A DNA stretch of 64,000 nucleotides from Symsagittifera roscoffensis (Eukaryota; Xenacoelomorpha; Acoela; Convolutidae), in NCBI RefSeq assembly GCF_963678635.1, contig NC_087070.1, positions 32,852,695 to 32,916,694 on the forward strand, read 5' to 3'. The position numbers and the translations under genes are program-made. Under the pieces are notes generated by a model. It did no database searches and was not told where the DNA came from. It worked only from the letters and a program-made list of their open reading frames with translations. Shown piece after piece: positions 44,501-54,959 of this stretch. Within the stretch, counting starts at the first letter, position 1; the number at the start of each line of letters is the position of its first letter.

Positions 44501-45389
44501 ACTTCAAGATCAGGGAGGCCTCTGGTAATTCAGCTCTGCCTCTCATCCTCATAGGCACTAGATCCAGTTTCGCCCATTCCTTGTCAAATCTCCCAGGCTT
44601 TGGAGTCGCTGCGTTGCTTATCCGCCTTCTCGTTGCTTGATCCGTGTAAGCAAATCGCGTGTACTGTAACACTGCGACATTCCTGCCCACAAAACACGGA
44701 TCCATCGTTTCCGAGAATTTCGCTACCCTCCTTTCGTTGGTCTCAAACACTCTCAGCCTAGGAGTTTGCACTACGGAGACTGCTCCGAGCAACATCCTTC
44801 TTATGAGAGGGAATTCAGGGATCTCTTCGGGCAGCTTTTTGTAATCACCCAAGCCTTTTGTCTCTTCTCTCACTTTATGGTATGCTGTAGTGAGACGAGG
44901 AATTCTTGTTATCTCACCAGTCATCTTGTCATAGGGCTTTAGATTCCAGAGCTTCGGAAATAATTCAATGAGCCCTCTCTCCACTTCTCCCATACGATCA
45001 TGAAAGTGATCGTCGAAGTTGACGACCGTCATTTCTGGCTCTGATATCTTTCCAAACAACAGATCTTCGCTCATGAATTCTCTCAATACGTGCTGCTCAC
45101 ACCAGTTCAGCACACTCCCGTCCACTGCTGATATGAGGTTCAGGTGCAGCACCGACCTCCTGTATGCTTCCACCTTAACGTCAAGGAACGCAAACGTGAC
45201 TGCTGGTCCATAGATTACCGTCACAAACTCCGTGGCTCCTCTGATCAACGCTAAGGTATCGGTCCTCATAGCCAAGCTTAGATCCGTTAGCTGGGGCATG
45301 CCCCCAACATGTCGTCTCACGTCTTCCTCCCTCTCAATCGTCTCATCCTCTCCTGTTCCAAAGCGATTCTGCTGCAGGAGGTACTGCAT
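44439..45389 (-). CDS. Accessory polyprotein A, unassigned domain
   Basis: 316 codons, in the same register as the upstream frame, from which it is separated by a TAA at 45,402-45,404 and four codons. The sequence is compact and globular, with EFVTVIYGPAVTFAFLDVKV, a NFDDHFHDRMGEVERGL block and GAVSVVQTPRLRVFETNERR. I do not recognise a family. The absence of low-complexity sequence and the even hydrophobic pattern argue for a folded domain that was under selection until recently. It ends by frameshift into the acidic tail. Confidence 0.55.
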   Translation of the reverse strand: MQYLLQQNRFGTGEDETIEREEDVRRHVGGMPQLTDLSLAMRTDTLALIRGATEFVTVIYGPAVTFAFLDVKVEAYRRSVLHLNLISAVDGSVLNWCEQHVLREFMSEDLLFGKISEPEMTVVNFDDHFHDRMGEVERGLIELFPKLWNLKPYDKMTGEITRIPRLTTAYHKVREETKGLGDYKKLPEEIPEFPLIRRMLLGAVSVVQTPRLRVFETNERRVAKFSETMDPCFVGRNVAVLQYTRFAYTDQATRRRISNAATPKPGRFDKEWAKLDLVPMRMRGRAELPEASLILKCETGVNGGRNATDEILASTL

Positions 45390-45401
45390 AAGAGTATGTC
45401 T

Positions 45402-46094
45402 TTAATCTCTTATCTTGTTCCAAGAATCCTTGGCTTTCTTCACGTCGAATTTCCTCACATTCTCTCTCATCTGCTCTGGATAGCGCGTCAGATTCATCAA
45501 TCCTCCCAAGTTTCCATGCGTTATTGCAATCAGCGTTAGAAGTCCATCTAAACGCAGGTTTTGAATTCCTTCGGTGAGCAACACAAATAGTCCTTTTACG
45601 AAGTTCTTTGCTCCAAACGTGACAAACAAGGCTAGTATTTCAACGATTGATACTTCCACCACTGCTTGGAGGAATTCTTTTATCAAATATCGAGAGAGTT
45701 TTGGTTAGACTTTCGCCAAGAAGGACGCGGTCCATCCGACTCCCAGCCCTTCCAGCATGCTATCAGTCCGTTCAAAGCCTTCTTCCCCTTTCACTTTCTG
45801 AGTCCAGAAATCTTCCAGGGTAACTTGGCACACTCTGTTTACACACTCAGCTGCCTTCTCCTCGGCATTTTCGGCCAGGTTCACCTCCTTCACTAGGTAG
45901 GCATGGATCTTCCTGATCATCACTGGGCCTTGCTCAAAAGCATCAGCACCCAACGCCGCTACTCGAGGAGTTAGGTGTAGCCACTGGTTAGCCTCTGGTT
46001 TGGTTCTCAAAACCATCGCTTCCAAGTGAACTCTGATACCCTTGGAGTTTTTTCTTCTCTCTCCTTCCTCCTTTATGTCAATTCTCGGAAACAT
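45402..46094 (-). CDS. Accessory polyprotein A, hydrophobic domain
   Basis: Two frames (46,094-45,705 and 45,686-45,402) in one register, parted by a TAA at 45,705-45,707. The first part is helical (RVAALGADAFEQGPVMIRKI, then VNRVCQVTLEDFW). The second contains a strongly hydrophobic stretch (VEVSIVEILALFVTF and GLFVLLTEGI, then GLLTLIAI) that could be one to three membrane helices or the core of an all-alpha domain. It joins the preceding SGNH-like domain by a frameshift within a 22-base overlap. Function unknown. Confidence 0.5.
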
Positions 46095-47230
46095 AAATCA
46101 TTCGACCTTGCCACAATTACTCGATGGTCGTCATTTATTCCTGGCTTCAATTTGAGCTGTCGACTGAAGTTGGACAGTTCCAACCCCAGCACTTCGTCCA
46201 ATACTAGCATGTGTAGTGAATGGTCCTTGAATCCTCTCATCGCATTCGAGATATCCGACCACACCGCAGGTAGTTCAGCCCTGAGTGCTCTCAGATTCTC
46301 CATTTCTATCTCGGGATTTGGGGCCGATATGATCACATCATATTTCCCATCCAAGAGCAAAGCCACAATCGCATACACGCACTTTAGTCCATCAGGGAGA
46401 CGTGCATACCCCGGAGACAGCGCGAACACGGCTCTCGGTGTTATTTTGGTGAAGGAACCTTCTTTCAGGTTATCCACTACTTCACCCATTGACTCGAGGA
46501 TATCTTTTATCGCTGGCCATACAGCGGCTTCGCCTGTCGTAGGCTCTCTGAGTCTGCTCAGGAAACCTCTGCTATGTAGATGGTCATTGATACCAGCAAA
46601 CACAATTGTGATTGGGGTAATATCTGTCTGCCTTTGCACTCTGATTGCCATCGACACGGATTGTGTTAGGTCTAGATCGACCGCTGCCAACATTATTACG
46701 TCAGGCCAAAACAGAGACTTGGAGTCATATACGAAGTCTGAGTTCGCGACTATCCTCATTTCTGCCTTGTCGTATGCAGCAAAGATGGTTTCGTATTTCT
46801 TTATCGCCTGCAACCCACCGTATCTCTGAACATCGCCTTCCTGATACACTTGTTTCGGGTATGCCCTTTCTTTCACATGGCCTGGGGGTGCTTTCACCTG
46901 CCTGAACATCTTCACATGTTGTCCAACCGGCACCCTTGTTATCAGGAATTTTCTAGGTCTCTCTTCTCGATTTCCTTCATCGTGATTCAGTTTCACGTTT
47001 TATACCGGTCTTGCATTCACTGGACCCATTAAATTGTTCGAGGGCAGTCCCTCTAGGTCGGCAAACCTCAAGGCATGTGTAGAGCTGAAATTCAAGCCAG
47101 CAGCTATCAACCAGTCCACTCATGTTATCGAGTACAATCCGCTGACAGATAACCTCGCTCCATTCAGAATCCTCATGGCATCTGCTGGAAAGCTCACCGT
47201 CTGAAGATTCAGTTTCGTCAGATCATCCTT
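46073..47230 (-). CDS. Second SGNH-like domain of the accessory block
   Basis: The frame at 46,073-46,996 extends upstream in the same register to 47,230 through three stops (TAA 47,000-47,002, TGA 47,120-47,122, TGA 47,231-47,233), so the domain was continuous with the preceding SGNH hydrolase. It contains FWPDVIMLAAVDLDL and then ITIVFAGINDHLHSRGF. The GINDH string fits block III of SGNH/GDSL folds (the Gly-x-Asn-Asp of the oxyanion site). I see no GDS nucleophile block, so it may be a degenerate or non-catalytic paralogue. The C-terminal part (HMLVLDEVLGLELSNFSRQL) is unassigned. Confidence 0.5.
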
Positions 47231-48735
47231 TCATAAATGGCAGGGAGAAGGTATTGGCCTCGACCACATCAGAGAGCTCCTGTTTGGGCGTTGCTCCTCT
47301 CGACTGGTGCTAGTCGTCTCTGATCTCGTATCCGATCTAGAGGTGCTGGTCGTTTCCGCTGTCGAGTTGACAGGCCCTAGTCTTCGTCTAGGATTGATGG
47401 TTCTTCTCAAGGGCGCTTCCCCCAATCGATCTTGTACGTCTGTCCTGTGCCCGGGTTCGCTGGAGCTTTGCGGCTCATAGATGGTCACGGCTGGGACCGC
47501 TCCCAAACGTGTTTCCAGGTTAGGATTCACAAATGTTGAAATTGCTGGTTTGTTCGGTGTCTCTTCCTTCTTCAGTACTCCCGTGTCAAAGAGTTCTACT
47601 TCCATTTCGTCTAATCGCTCTTGGAAGACTCTGTTCAACCAAGCTTGTCCCTCGATGGTGTCAAAGTGGATGCCGTCAGTGGTCAGTCTCGCCTGATCCA
47701 TAGCTCTCAGCTCATGCTCAATATCCACAAGGATCATCCTTCCGGCATTCCGACTTGCAAGATTCCTCAGGATGTTGTTCCACCTGATTACTCCTTCATT
47801 ATGTCGCCTCCCTGCCGCTGTCAACATCTTCGAGCTCATTGGTGCAGTGCAGACGGTCAGTACCGCGCAGTTGAACTTCTGCCAGAGAGTAGTAAATAGG
47901 CACACCATCATCGATTCCCATAGTGCTTCTTCCTCATCTGAGCTTCTCGAGATGTTGTTTGCCCTACTAGGATCATTACGTGAGGGATTCTCCCTGGGTT
48001 CATCAGCTTCACCATCCGAAATAACTGGGCTATCGTTGCGCCTCCAAACGCCATCACCGTGGTGATCCAGGAAGTCCTCAAATTTTGGAGCACTCTGACC
48101 AAGCTGTCTCCCAGTATCAGATGTGATGTCCCAAGTGGCGGTTGCTGCAGGTTTACTGCTGGGTTCCAGGTCGCTCGATTGAAGCAGGCTCTCGGATCCG
48201 TATCCGGAACTCCTGTGAAGTTATACTTCAACTGATGGTTCTTCTGTACATCAATCACTCGGGACACTTTCTTCGCCGGCATCCCTCGGATTTTCCTGTT
48301 TGTGATCTTGGAGCTCCTCGTTTGTAACGTTGCATCGCTAACTCCCTCTTTGGTCATCGCGTCTGTCGCATTCCTGTTGGCCACTAGTCGTCCAGCGGTC
48401 TCTATCAGCTTCCTCATCGTCTGCTCCACGACTGGGTCACCTAAGGTATCATTCGGGTCCGGGATTGTCACTCGACCAGTTGCAGCCGGGAGTTGTGTTT
48501 CTGTAGTCTGACTTATTTCTCGAGGCGTCAAGAGTTCCATCGGGGACTGCCCACGAGGAATATCCCTTGTAGGTATCACTTTTTCTACAATTGCCGTTAA
48601 CGACAGACGCTCCGATCGCTGCTTGTATTCTCGCCTCAAGCGCTCTATCTCTTCACCCTGCTTCTTGTTGCAGTCTTCAAACAACTTCCTCCACATATCC
48701 CTATCTTCTTCTCTAGTGAGCATGGCCTTGGTCAT
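47231..48735 (-). CDS. SGNH (GDSL-type) hydrolase in the accessory block
   Basis: Three signature blocks occur in order on the minus strand: LILGDSLVRVL with the nucleophile Ser (GDS codons 48,103-48,111), an oxyanion block at 47,954-47,966 where the register changes, and TTDGIHFDT with the Asp-His pair (47,660-47,677). Spacing of about 55 and 95 residues is normal for SGNH esterases. The frame breaks between 48,735-47,908 and 47,911-47,231 by one base exactly inside the oxyanion block, so this copy is inactive. The N-terminal 150 residues are charged and probably coiled (DCNKKQGEEIERLRREYKQR). The C-terminus is Ser/Thr/Arg-rich. GDSL-type esterases are known in some LINE and LTR retroelements, where their role is unclear. 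Confidence 0.75.
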
Positions 48736-49274
48736 CTCGCCAATTCCTTTCTAGTCGTCTCCAGCTCGCCTTTCATCCCATCTAGATCTCGCATGGTTCC
48801 GTTCGTTTGAACATCCTCTTCTACTCTCGCCCTCTTTGGTGGCACAGCTACTATCAGTGGTGAACTAGACGAGGCAGCCTCGCTGTTCATTTCCTGATGC
48901 ATTCTTCTCCGTCTAGGCGTAGGCTTGGTGGGCAAGGGCATCTCACCTGGTTGGTAGGTCCTCGAACTTCCTAATCCAGATTCGTTCGCCAAGTCACTCC
49001 CTGGGAGAGCCCCGTTTCTCCACCTCATCACTCTCATGTTCGGGCGGTCTAACACTCCTCTTTCTCCGTATGCTGCCATCAATAGGACTTCCGTGGGGCG
49101 GTCCCCACGGTTGTCATGCCCCAAGATGTTTATCAAGGCGGTCAGCAACATGACTACCTCTGGGTCCTCCAGCGCGAAGTCTCGATCAATTAGCCGACGA
49201 TAGATCGCATCTACCATCGGTGCTACATATGCCTCTGCCAGGTCCATCAATTCATCCAAGTTGAAATGGTCCAT
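48732..49274 (-). CDS. Accessory polyprotein A, N-terminus
   Basis: 180 codons from ATG 49,274, which has A at -3 and G at +4 and is the first ATG after a good splice-acceptor candidate at 49,349. The first 70 residues look folded and acidic (DELMDLAEAYVAPMVDAIYR, then EVVMLLTALINIL). The remainder is a basic and Ser-rich linker with PPKRARVEED, a possible nuclear localisation signal. A one-base frameshift, seen as an ATGA overlap, joins it to the SGNH frame. No known family. Its position makes it the start of a second major translation product of the element. Confidence 0.55.
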   Translation of the reverse strand: MDHFNLDELMDLAEAYVAPMVDAIYRRLIDRDFALEDPEVVMLLTALINILGHDNRGDRPTEVLLMAAYGERGVLDRPNMRVMRWRNGALPGSDLANESGLGSSRTYQPGEMPLPTKPTPRRRRMHQEMNSEAASSSSPLIVAVPPKRARVEEDVQTNGTMRDLDGMKGELETTRKELAR

Positions 49275-49663
49275 TCTCTTTCGGTTTTGATTTGATTATT
49301 GATTCAACGATTTGAAGTCAAGTGAGTGATTAAATGATCAATTAGGATCTAGAAAAGAGGTCACGAATCTCACACTTGTCAACTTTGCACTAGTTTTGTA
49401 TTAAAATTTATTTAAAACAGTCAGATAAAAAGATTTTGTTCTTAAAATTTACTAAAATCATTCAGTTTCTAAAATTTTGGAATTCCACCTAAGATTGGAC
49501 TGTCCAAACTTTGGATCTATTCCTAAGATTGTAATTCAGTTGTTGGTGGTCACTAACTCCTTCTTACCCTTATGTCTACATAACATTACACATAACAGAA
49601 CACATAACACATCTCACACCCAACACACATTTAGTATGACGCCCCCCTGTATGCCACCTAAAC
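49275..49663 (-). promoter_or_regulatory. AT-rich spacer between pol and accessory block, with splice acceptor
   Basis: No coding sequence on either strand. On the minus strand it contains an AATAAA near 49,409 and a pyrimidine-rich GACCTCTTTTCTAG whose AG ends at 49,349, followed by 75 bases without ATG up to the accessory start codon. It could be a spliced-mRNA acceptor, an internal promoter or both. Composition is much more AT-rich than the coding blocks on both sides. Confidence 0.45.
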
Positions 49664-50842
49664 TCAACCTATACTTAAGTAAAATTTCTTATGCAAGTAT
49701 ACTTGTATATTAGTATCAGAGAAGATTACGTGTATTAGTGCGTACAGCTCCCGTGGATGCAGTCGTCCTCTGTTTGGATCATACACTGGAAGCGAAAGCT
49801 CCTTCACTTCTCTTTCCACAAGGAAGTCTCCCAGCCTCGTCAAGGACAAGACTAGGTATTCCGGGCCTACGTGCCGCTTCTCCGACGCCCTCGTCAACAA
49901 GAAGCATAAATACTTTCCCGGTATCTGTGATGCCGCCGGAGGCAAAGCTGCTACGCCCCCTATTCCTGGTCTTTGCTTCCAAAGAAATTCTATGTTTTTC
50001 TATTCTCTCTTAAAATCTGCAGCTAACGCTGTCTTAAAACTCATGTCTGCTATGATTGCTATCGCACATATTCTATTTGTGAGTATCAAATCGCTATCTG
50101 TTAGTATTATGCTACTTGCATATTCATTTGGTAAGTTAAAATATGACTCAACTACTCTCCCTATGTCCGGTTTCTTAGGGTCCTCGCCTGTTTCTGCTTC
50201 TAAATCCCCTGTTTCTCTTGCTATTCGCAGTTTTTTTATTAATGAATTTTCAGTGTGGGTAAGTCCTACCCCCATTCCCCGGACAAAATTATCCATCGAC
50301 GTCCCCGTCGATCGCATACCGGTTATCAAGTCGAGATTGGAAGCCGGAATGAGAAGTCGCCCTTCCTGGCCAGCCCAGGAAGGATCCTCTCGTTCGGTTT
50401 TCATGTATTTCATGCTTTCACGATCTACATCTTGAATCGTGACACTGGTCTCCTTTGGGTCCGACGTCATTTCGTTCAACCACTCCAAGACACGCAGATT
50501 TGTCAACTCTTGTTCGTAGGATTGCTGTTGCTCGTCGTCGAATTCTACCTCGGGTTTCGACCGGTCCTCGATCCACTCCTCGTCGTGATCATCGATTATG
50601 TCTATGTCCTGTGACACAGTTATTTCTTCTAGACCCACTACTTCTTCCCCTATCTTCTTTAGGTCTATCCTGTCCACTACAAAATCGTCGCAGTAAGGTT
50701 TATATCTTTTTCTGGGTCTTGTCTGGTCATTCTTTCGAGTCTGTATCGTCAACGGAAGATCCGGTTCCAAGTTCATGGGAACCTCCCTTTGTTCAGGGTC
50801 TTGCCAGTCCTCTTCTCCGTAGGGTAAAGTTTCATCGTCTGC
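49664..50842 (-). CDS. Post-integrase extension of Pol
   Basis: The register of the integrase C-terminus continues through a TAA (50,843-50,845) into a 258-codon frame and then, through a TAG (50,000-50,002), into a further 110 codons ending at 49,664. The first part has an acidic stretch (DIDIIDDHDEEWIEDRSKPE), then a conserved-looking region (PASNLDLITGMRSTGTSMDN) and SIILTDSDLILTNRICAIAI. About 390 residues beyond integrase is unusual for Ty3/Gypsy Pol. No known domain recognised. It could be a separate mature protein cleaved by the element protease. Confidence 0.55.
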
Positions 50843-52073
50843 TTAAATCACCTCATTTGGATCCAGGTCCAGTGGTGTACTTGTTCTTTCCTCTACGACT
50901 TCGTTTCCATCGTTCTTTTCCCTGGTGCCCTTCTCGTTGACCTCACAAACAGGGTCCATCATTAGATAATCCCCTTCTTCCATGTCTGCAGGTATACACC
51001 AGCCTTCTGTCAATGGATTGTGTGGCTTAATGTTTTCGTAATGAGCGGCTCGGCCAGTACTCAGTCTATGAAAGCGTCCCTCCTCGTGCAACTCCTTAAT
51101 CATGAAGGGTCCCCTCCAATTTTTTAGGAGCTTTTTCGTTCCTTTCGGTGGTATGACATTCTGAAATACCCATACGTAGTCCCCTACCGAATAAGCTTTT
51201 GCACCAGCTGCTTTCTTGTCAAATCTTTTCCTCTGCCTTGCCTGTGCCTGCTGAGTAGTTTGTCTACATAAGTCGTTTAACTCCTGTTGACGTCTTATTA
51301 CATCCCTTACATAGACCTGTGGTGACCCCTTCTCACCCTGATACTCTGGGTAGAAGAAAATCAAGGGCAAAGACTTCTCTTGCCCGGTTAGCATCATATG
51401 TGGACTAACTCCGGTGGTGGAATGTTGCGTGCTAATGTAAGCTCCCATCACCTGTGGAAGATATCTGTTCCAATCGGTCGTGTACCTGGAACAATACACC
51501 CTCAGCCTTGACACTAACGTTCTATTTTGCCTTTCTACTAAGCCATTCGTGTGGGGATGGTGTCGTGGAGTGGGCCTGAGCCACATGCGAACGTCGCATT
51601 AGCTCTTTTGTAAGTTCTCCCACGAAAGCTGTTCCGTTATCCGATTGAATTGTCATCGGACAACCATGTCTCGCTATTCACGTATTGATCAGGTGGTCGC
51701 ACGTCTCTTCCGCTGAGGCAGTTATGCAGGTCACGGCCTCTGCATACTTCGTGAAGTGATCTATCATGACCAAGACTTGATTATAACCACTGTCTGTCAT
51801 GCATATCTTTTGGTGATCTATCTGCACCACCTCGTTGAATTCAGACGACTCAATCGATTGTAAAGGAAATCGCAATTTCCTTGGATCCTTGACCTGTTGG
51901 CATGACAGACATGCTGTTACCCACTTTTCGCATGCCTTTTTCATTCCAGGCCACTCAAAGCGCTTCAGGATCCTCTGATATACTTTGTCGATCCCCTGAT
52001 GGCCCATCTGATCATGCGACCTGAATAAGAGTTCTGTCTGATAGAGTTGCGGCAACACTATTGCGTTATACTT
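50843..52073 (-). pseudogene. Integrase of the giant element (element 1)
   Basis: Inserts retroelement DNA into the host genome. The His2Cys2 zinc finger reads FRSHDQMGHQG and CLSCQQ. The catalytic residues are all legible: Asp in VVQIDHQK (51,812-51,820), Asp in IQSDNGTAF (51,636-51,646) and Glu in LVERQNR (51,521-51,535). The C-terminal half has the Ty3-type RQRKRFDKKA and WRGPFMIKE blocks, the latter in the GPF/Y position. It is broken by TAA 52,074-52,076 before the zinc finger, TGA 51,678-51,680 in the core, and a frameshift near 51,560 between the second Asp and the Glu. There is no chromodomain signature that I can see. Confidence 0.85.
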
Positions 52074-52076
52074 TTA

Positions 52077-53273
52077 TAGGACTTTGTCTTCATCTCTTCT
52101 CTTGCAAGCCACAATCCCGTCCTTGTTCAAGTATAACCTTCCCTCTTTCTGCATAAAATACTGTCTCAGAATACGGTAACTGTTGTCTTCCTCCAGATCA
52201 CCTTTGTCCGGAGCACCATTCTCTATCCACCTTTTCAGGTTGCTTGTCATGCGGTCATTTCTGTGCGCCCTTAGTAGGTCCGAGAGTCTATATCTCGCCT
52301 TCAATTACGTCTTCATGACCCTCATCTGACTATTCAGCTCATTGGGCTGGCGTGTCTTCTTCCATCTTAACGCACCAAATCTTGGCCAACGGCTGTGTTT
52401 CTTGTTTGAACGGCTGAAGATCAGTCCTTACTACCTCTTTTTGTGGCAACAGACTTATCGAACGGTTCGATACCGCTATTGTTTCCAGATCATCCGCTGC
52501 GTTGTCGAAGACTCTTTCGCTTGGTATGAGGTATCGATCACTGTCAGCGTCCTGGTATCCAGATCCCTTGCTCGAGTTTCCACTAGTATTGTGTGGATCG
52601 CTATTTCTGACAGTTCCGATCCCGAGCTCGAGTTCCTGTCTGAGTAAGTGTCAATTCCCGAGTTTCGGGAATCGTCAACTGTTGAAGAGTCTGTGACGGA
52701 GTCTGCACCATCTCCTGGGTCAGTTCTGTGCCTTCTTCGCATCCATCTGAACTCCCCGGACAAAACTTTATTCTCCACGTCCTATTTCTCATCAGGAACT
52801 TTTTAATCTACTTCAGAATCCCCGGACAAACTTCCTCGTCCCGGATGTTGATTTTGAACTCGCCGACTCTTCTCACTGTTCGTCTCCCCTGACAAACAAT
52901 CTTGCTCCAGGTTTCGTTCAACCTTCTCACCTTCTTTATCCTGGTCCTCAAAGGTAACAGTTTTCTTTTGCGTATTGTTCCTCTCTTCTTCCCGGCCGTA
53001 TGAAGTACTAGTTAAAACCTCGTGTGGTATCGAGGATACTAGTTGCTGAACTATTGTCCTACAATCCCTCTCGTTCTCTTTTTGTTGTCGTCTGGACGGC
53101 ATGATCTTCACCTTCTCACTGACTGTCAGTGATGCCACTGCTGCTGCCCACTCGGGGTCATCTCTGGTCACTTCTCTCTCTAACAATCCACCCAGCATCC
53201 GCATCACTTGCAGTGTGACCTGCACCGTTTTATCCAATAATGAGAGGCTGTTAATGTCCATGCGAGAGAGTTC
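52077..53273 (-). CDS. Insert between RNase H and integrase in Pol
   Basis: Roughly 390 codons follow RNase H in the same register through a TAG (53,274-53,276). The first 60 residues form helices (ALLERE-type heptads in LGGLLEREVTRDDPEWAAAV). Then comes a long charged, Ser-rich, probably disordered tract with three LSG(E/D) repeats (CLSGET, SLSGDS, VLSGEF) spaced about 30 residues apart. TAA 52,803-52,805, TAG 52,782-52,784 and at least one frameshift interrupt it. A second small domain (MTSNLKRWIENGAPDKG, EGRLYLNKDGIVACKR) leads into the integrase zinc finger. Most Ty3/Gypsy Pol proteins have only a short linker here. Confidence 0.5.
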
Positions 53274-54937
53274 CTACTGGACCAGGTTCGAGCGCACCAA
53301 CAGGTCCAAGAGCACCGGGTCCTTCTTGGATAGAATCTTTAGCTCGGCTGCTTTCTCTACAGGTAACTCAGGATGTCCTGGTATTGGATGTCCAGACTTG
53401 TCCAACCATCTCGTCAAGGGAAGCGAGAATCCTTCCTTGATTTCTGCCTGATTGGCTTGTTTCTGTTCTAACCTTTCATAGAACTCGGTTTTCTTGCTGA
53501 GGTTGTCAGCATTCTGGTGTTTGTCACGCATCCTGTGCTCGATTATCATGTGGTAGCCATCTAATCTTACTATCCATCTACCAAAATAACTCTGATTCAT
53601 CGAGTATGTTTTCAACCAGGATAACGCCCTGTAGTCCACGCGTAACTTATAGGGAGCGCTCCCCAAGTATGCGCGGTACTTTTCCACAAAGGTGACTACT
53701 GCAAACTTATCTGCTTTAGTGCACCATATTTCATCTCGGTGTCACTTAACACCTTACTGCCCAATGCAATGGGACGGAGAACGGTTCTTCCTTTCCATTC
53801 CTGCTCCTGATGCAGTATTCCCGAGATGGCTACTACTGATGCGTCTGTGTCAAGAACATACGTGCCCTTTTCAGTAGGCATGCCTAGCACTGGCGCTTCG
53901 CACAGTTCCCGCTTTATGTTCTCAAAGGCCGATTGAGCTTCATCGCACCATTCGAACTTTTTCCCTTTGTTGCGCATCAGCATTCAGTTCTGGGAGCCTT
54001 CCTTGTCAACACAGCTTCTACTGCTTCCGGGTCCAGCCTCACACCATGCCTGACCACCATTCTTCCAAGGTACTTGATCGAATCCCTAAGGATTTCACAT
54101 TTCGATGGTTTGCATTTCAAGCCTGCTCTTTTCATGCATCCAAAGACCTCATCGAGCAGATCAATGTGGTCTTCCAGGGTCGGTGTTGCTATGACTACGT
54201 CATCCACGTAACACACCACAAGATTCCCGTACTTCTTTGTCATCCTGGTCAAAGCCTGAGCCATCAGTCTTTGAAAAGAGGCCGTTAATTTGCACAAGCT
54301 GAAGGGCATCCTCTTCCACTGGTACAACCCCAATTCACACGCGAATCCGGTCTTTTCTCTATCCTTCTTCCGCAGAGGGACCTGCCAGAAGGCAGAACCC
54401 AAGTCCAATGTGGTGAAGAACTTGGCAACCCCAAGTTTAGAGAGAATCTCGTCTATTCGCGGTATCGAGTACGCATCTTTTATCGTCACCGCGTTCAAGT
54501 AGCGAAAGTCGCAACAAAACCTAAGCTACCCCCCTCTTCTTTTTCGCCATTACTACCCCTCAAGCCCATGGCAATTTCGAGGGTTCTATCATGTCATATT
54601 CGAGCAACATTTCTATTTCCGCTCGGCACGCTTCCGATTTATGTGGCGTCATTCGTCGTGCGCCTTTCCTATGGGGAACGGCGCCTTCCTCAAGTTCGAT
54701 TTCGTGTTCGACGAAGTTACAGCAACCAATATCCGCCTTATGTTTTGAAAATACATCCGCGTTCCGATTTAAAACCTCCCTCAGTAATTCAAAATCTCCC
54801 TCGCCTATTTTCCCTTTTAAGTGTTCTATCTCTGGCAAAACCGGTTTGTCAGATTCTAGTTTATATGACGAGGGGCGTTCCGGAAAATTCGAGCAGCTCG
54901 ATAAGCCGTCGTCCGTTTCGGACGTCAATGAAAACAA
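53274..54937 (-). pseudogene. Reverse transcriptase and RNase H of the giant element
   Basis: Copies element RNA into DNA. Legible blocks, in order, are RRMTPHKSEACRAEIE and YDMIEPSKLPWA (fingers), TTLDLGSAFWQVPLRKKDRE (palm), GLYQWKRMPF, and the catalytic CYVDDVVIAT with YVDD at 54,199-54,210. Next is LKCKPSKCEI and the RNase H start YVLDTDASVVAISGIL (53,836-53,851), then RWIVRLDGYHMIIEH. The sequence is Ty3/Gypsy-type and close in style to elements of marine and worm-like invertebrates. It is broken by TGA 54,560-54,562 and by one-base frameshifts near 54,520, 53,980 and 53,700. Some lie in homopolymers, so assembly error cannot be excluded for those. Confidence 0.88.
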
Positions 54938-54959
54938 TTTATGAATAGATTTTAATTCA

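Noticed and set aside
46026..46829. 267-codon open frame on the plus strand
   Set aside because: Antisense to the SGNH-like accessory frame, with no supporting features. The minus-strand frame is colinear with its neighbours and carries motifs.
47908..48735. ATGA overlaps at 48,732-48,735 and 47,908-47,911 as translational coupling
   Set aside because: In both places coding continues in the shifted register with no loss of domain content, and the second lies inside the SGNH oxyanion block. One-base frameshift mutations explain them better than stop-start coupling.
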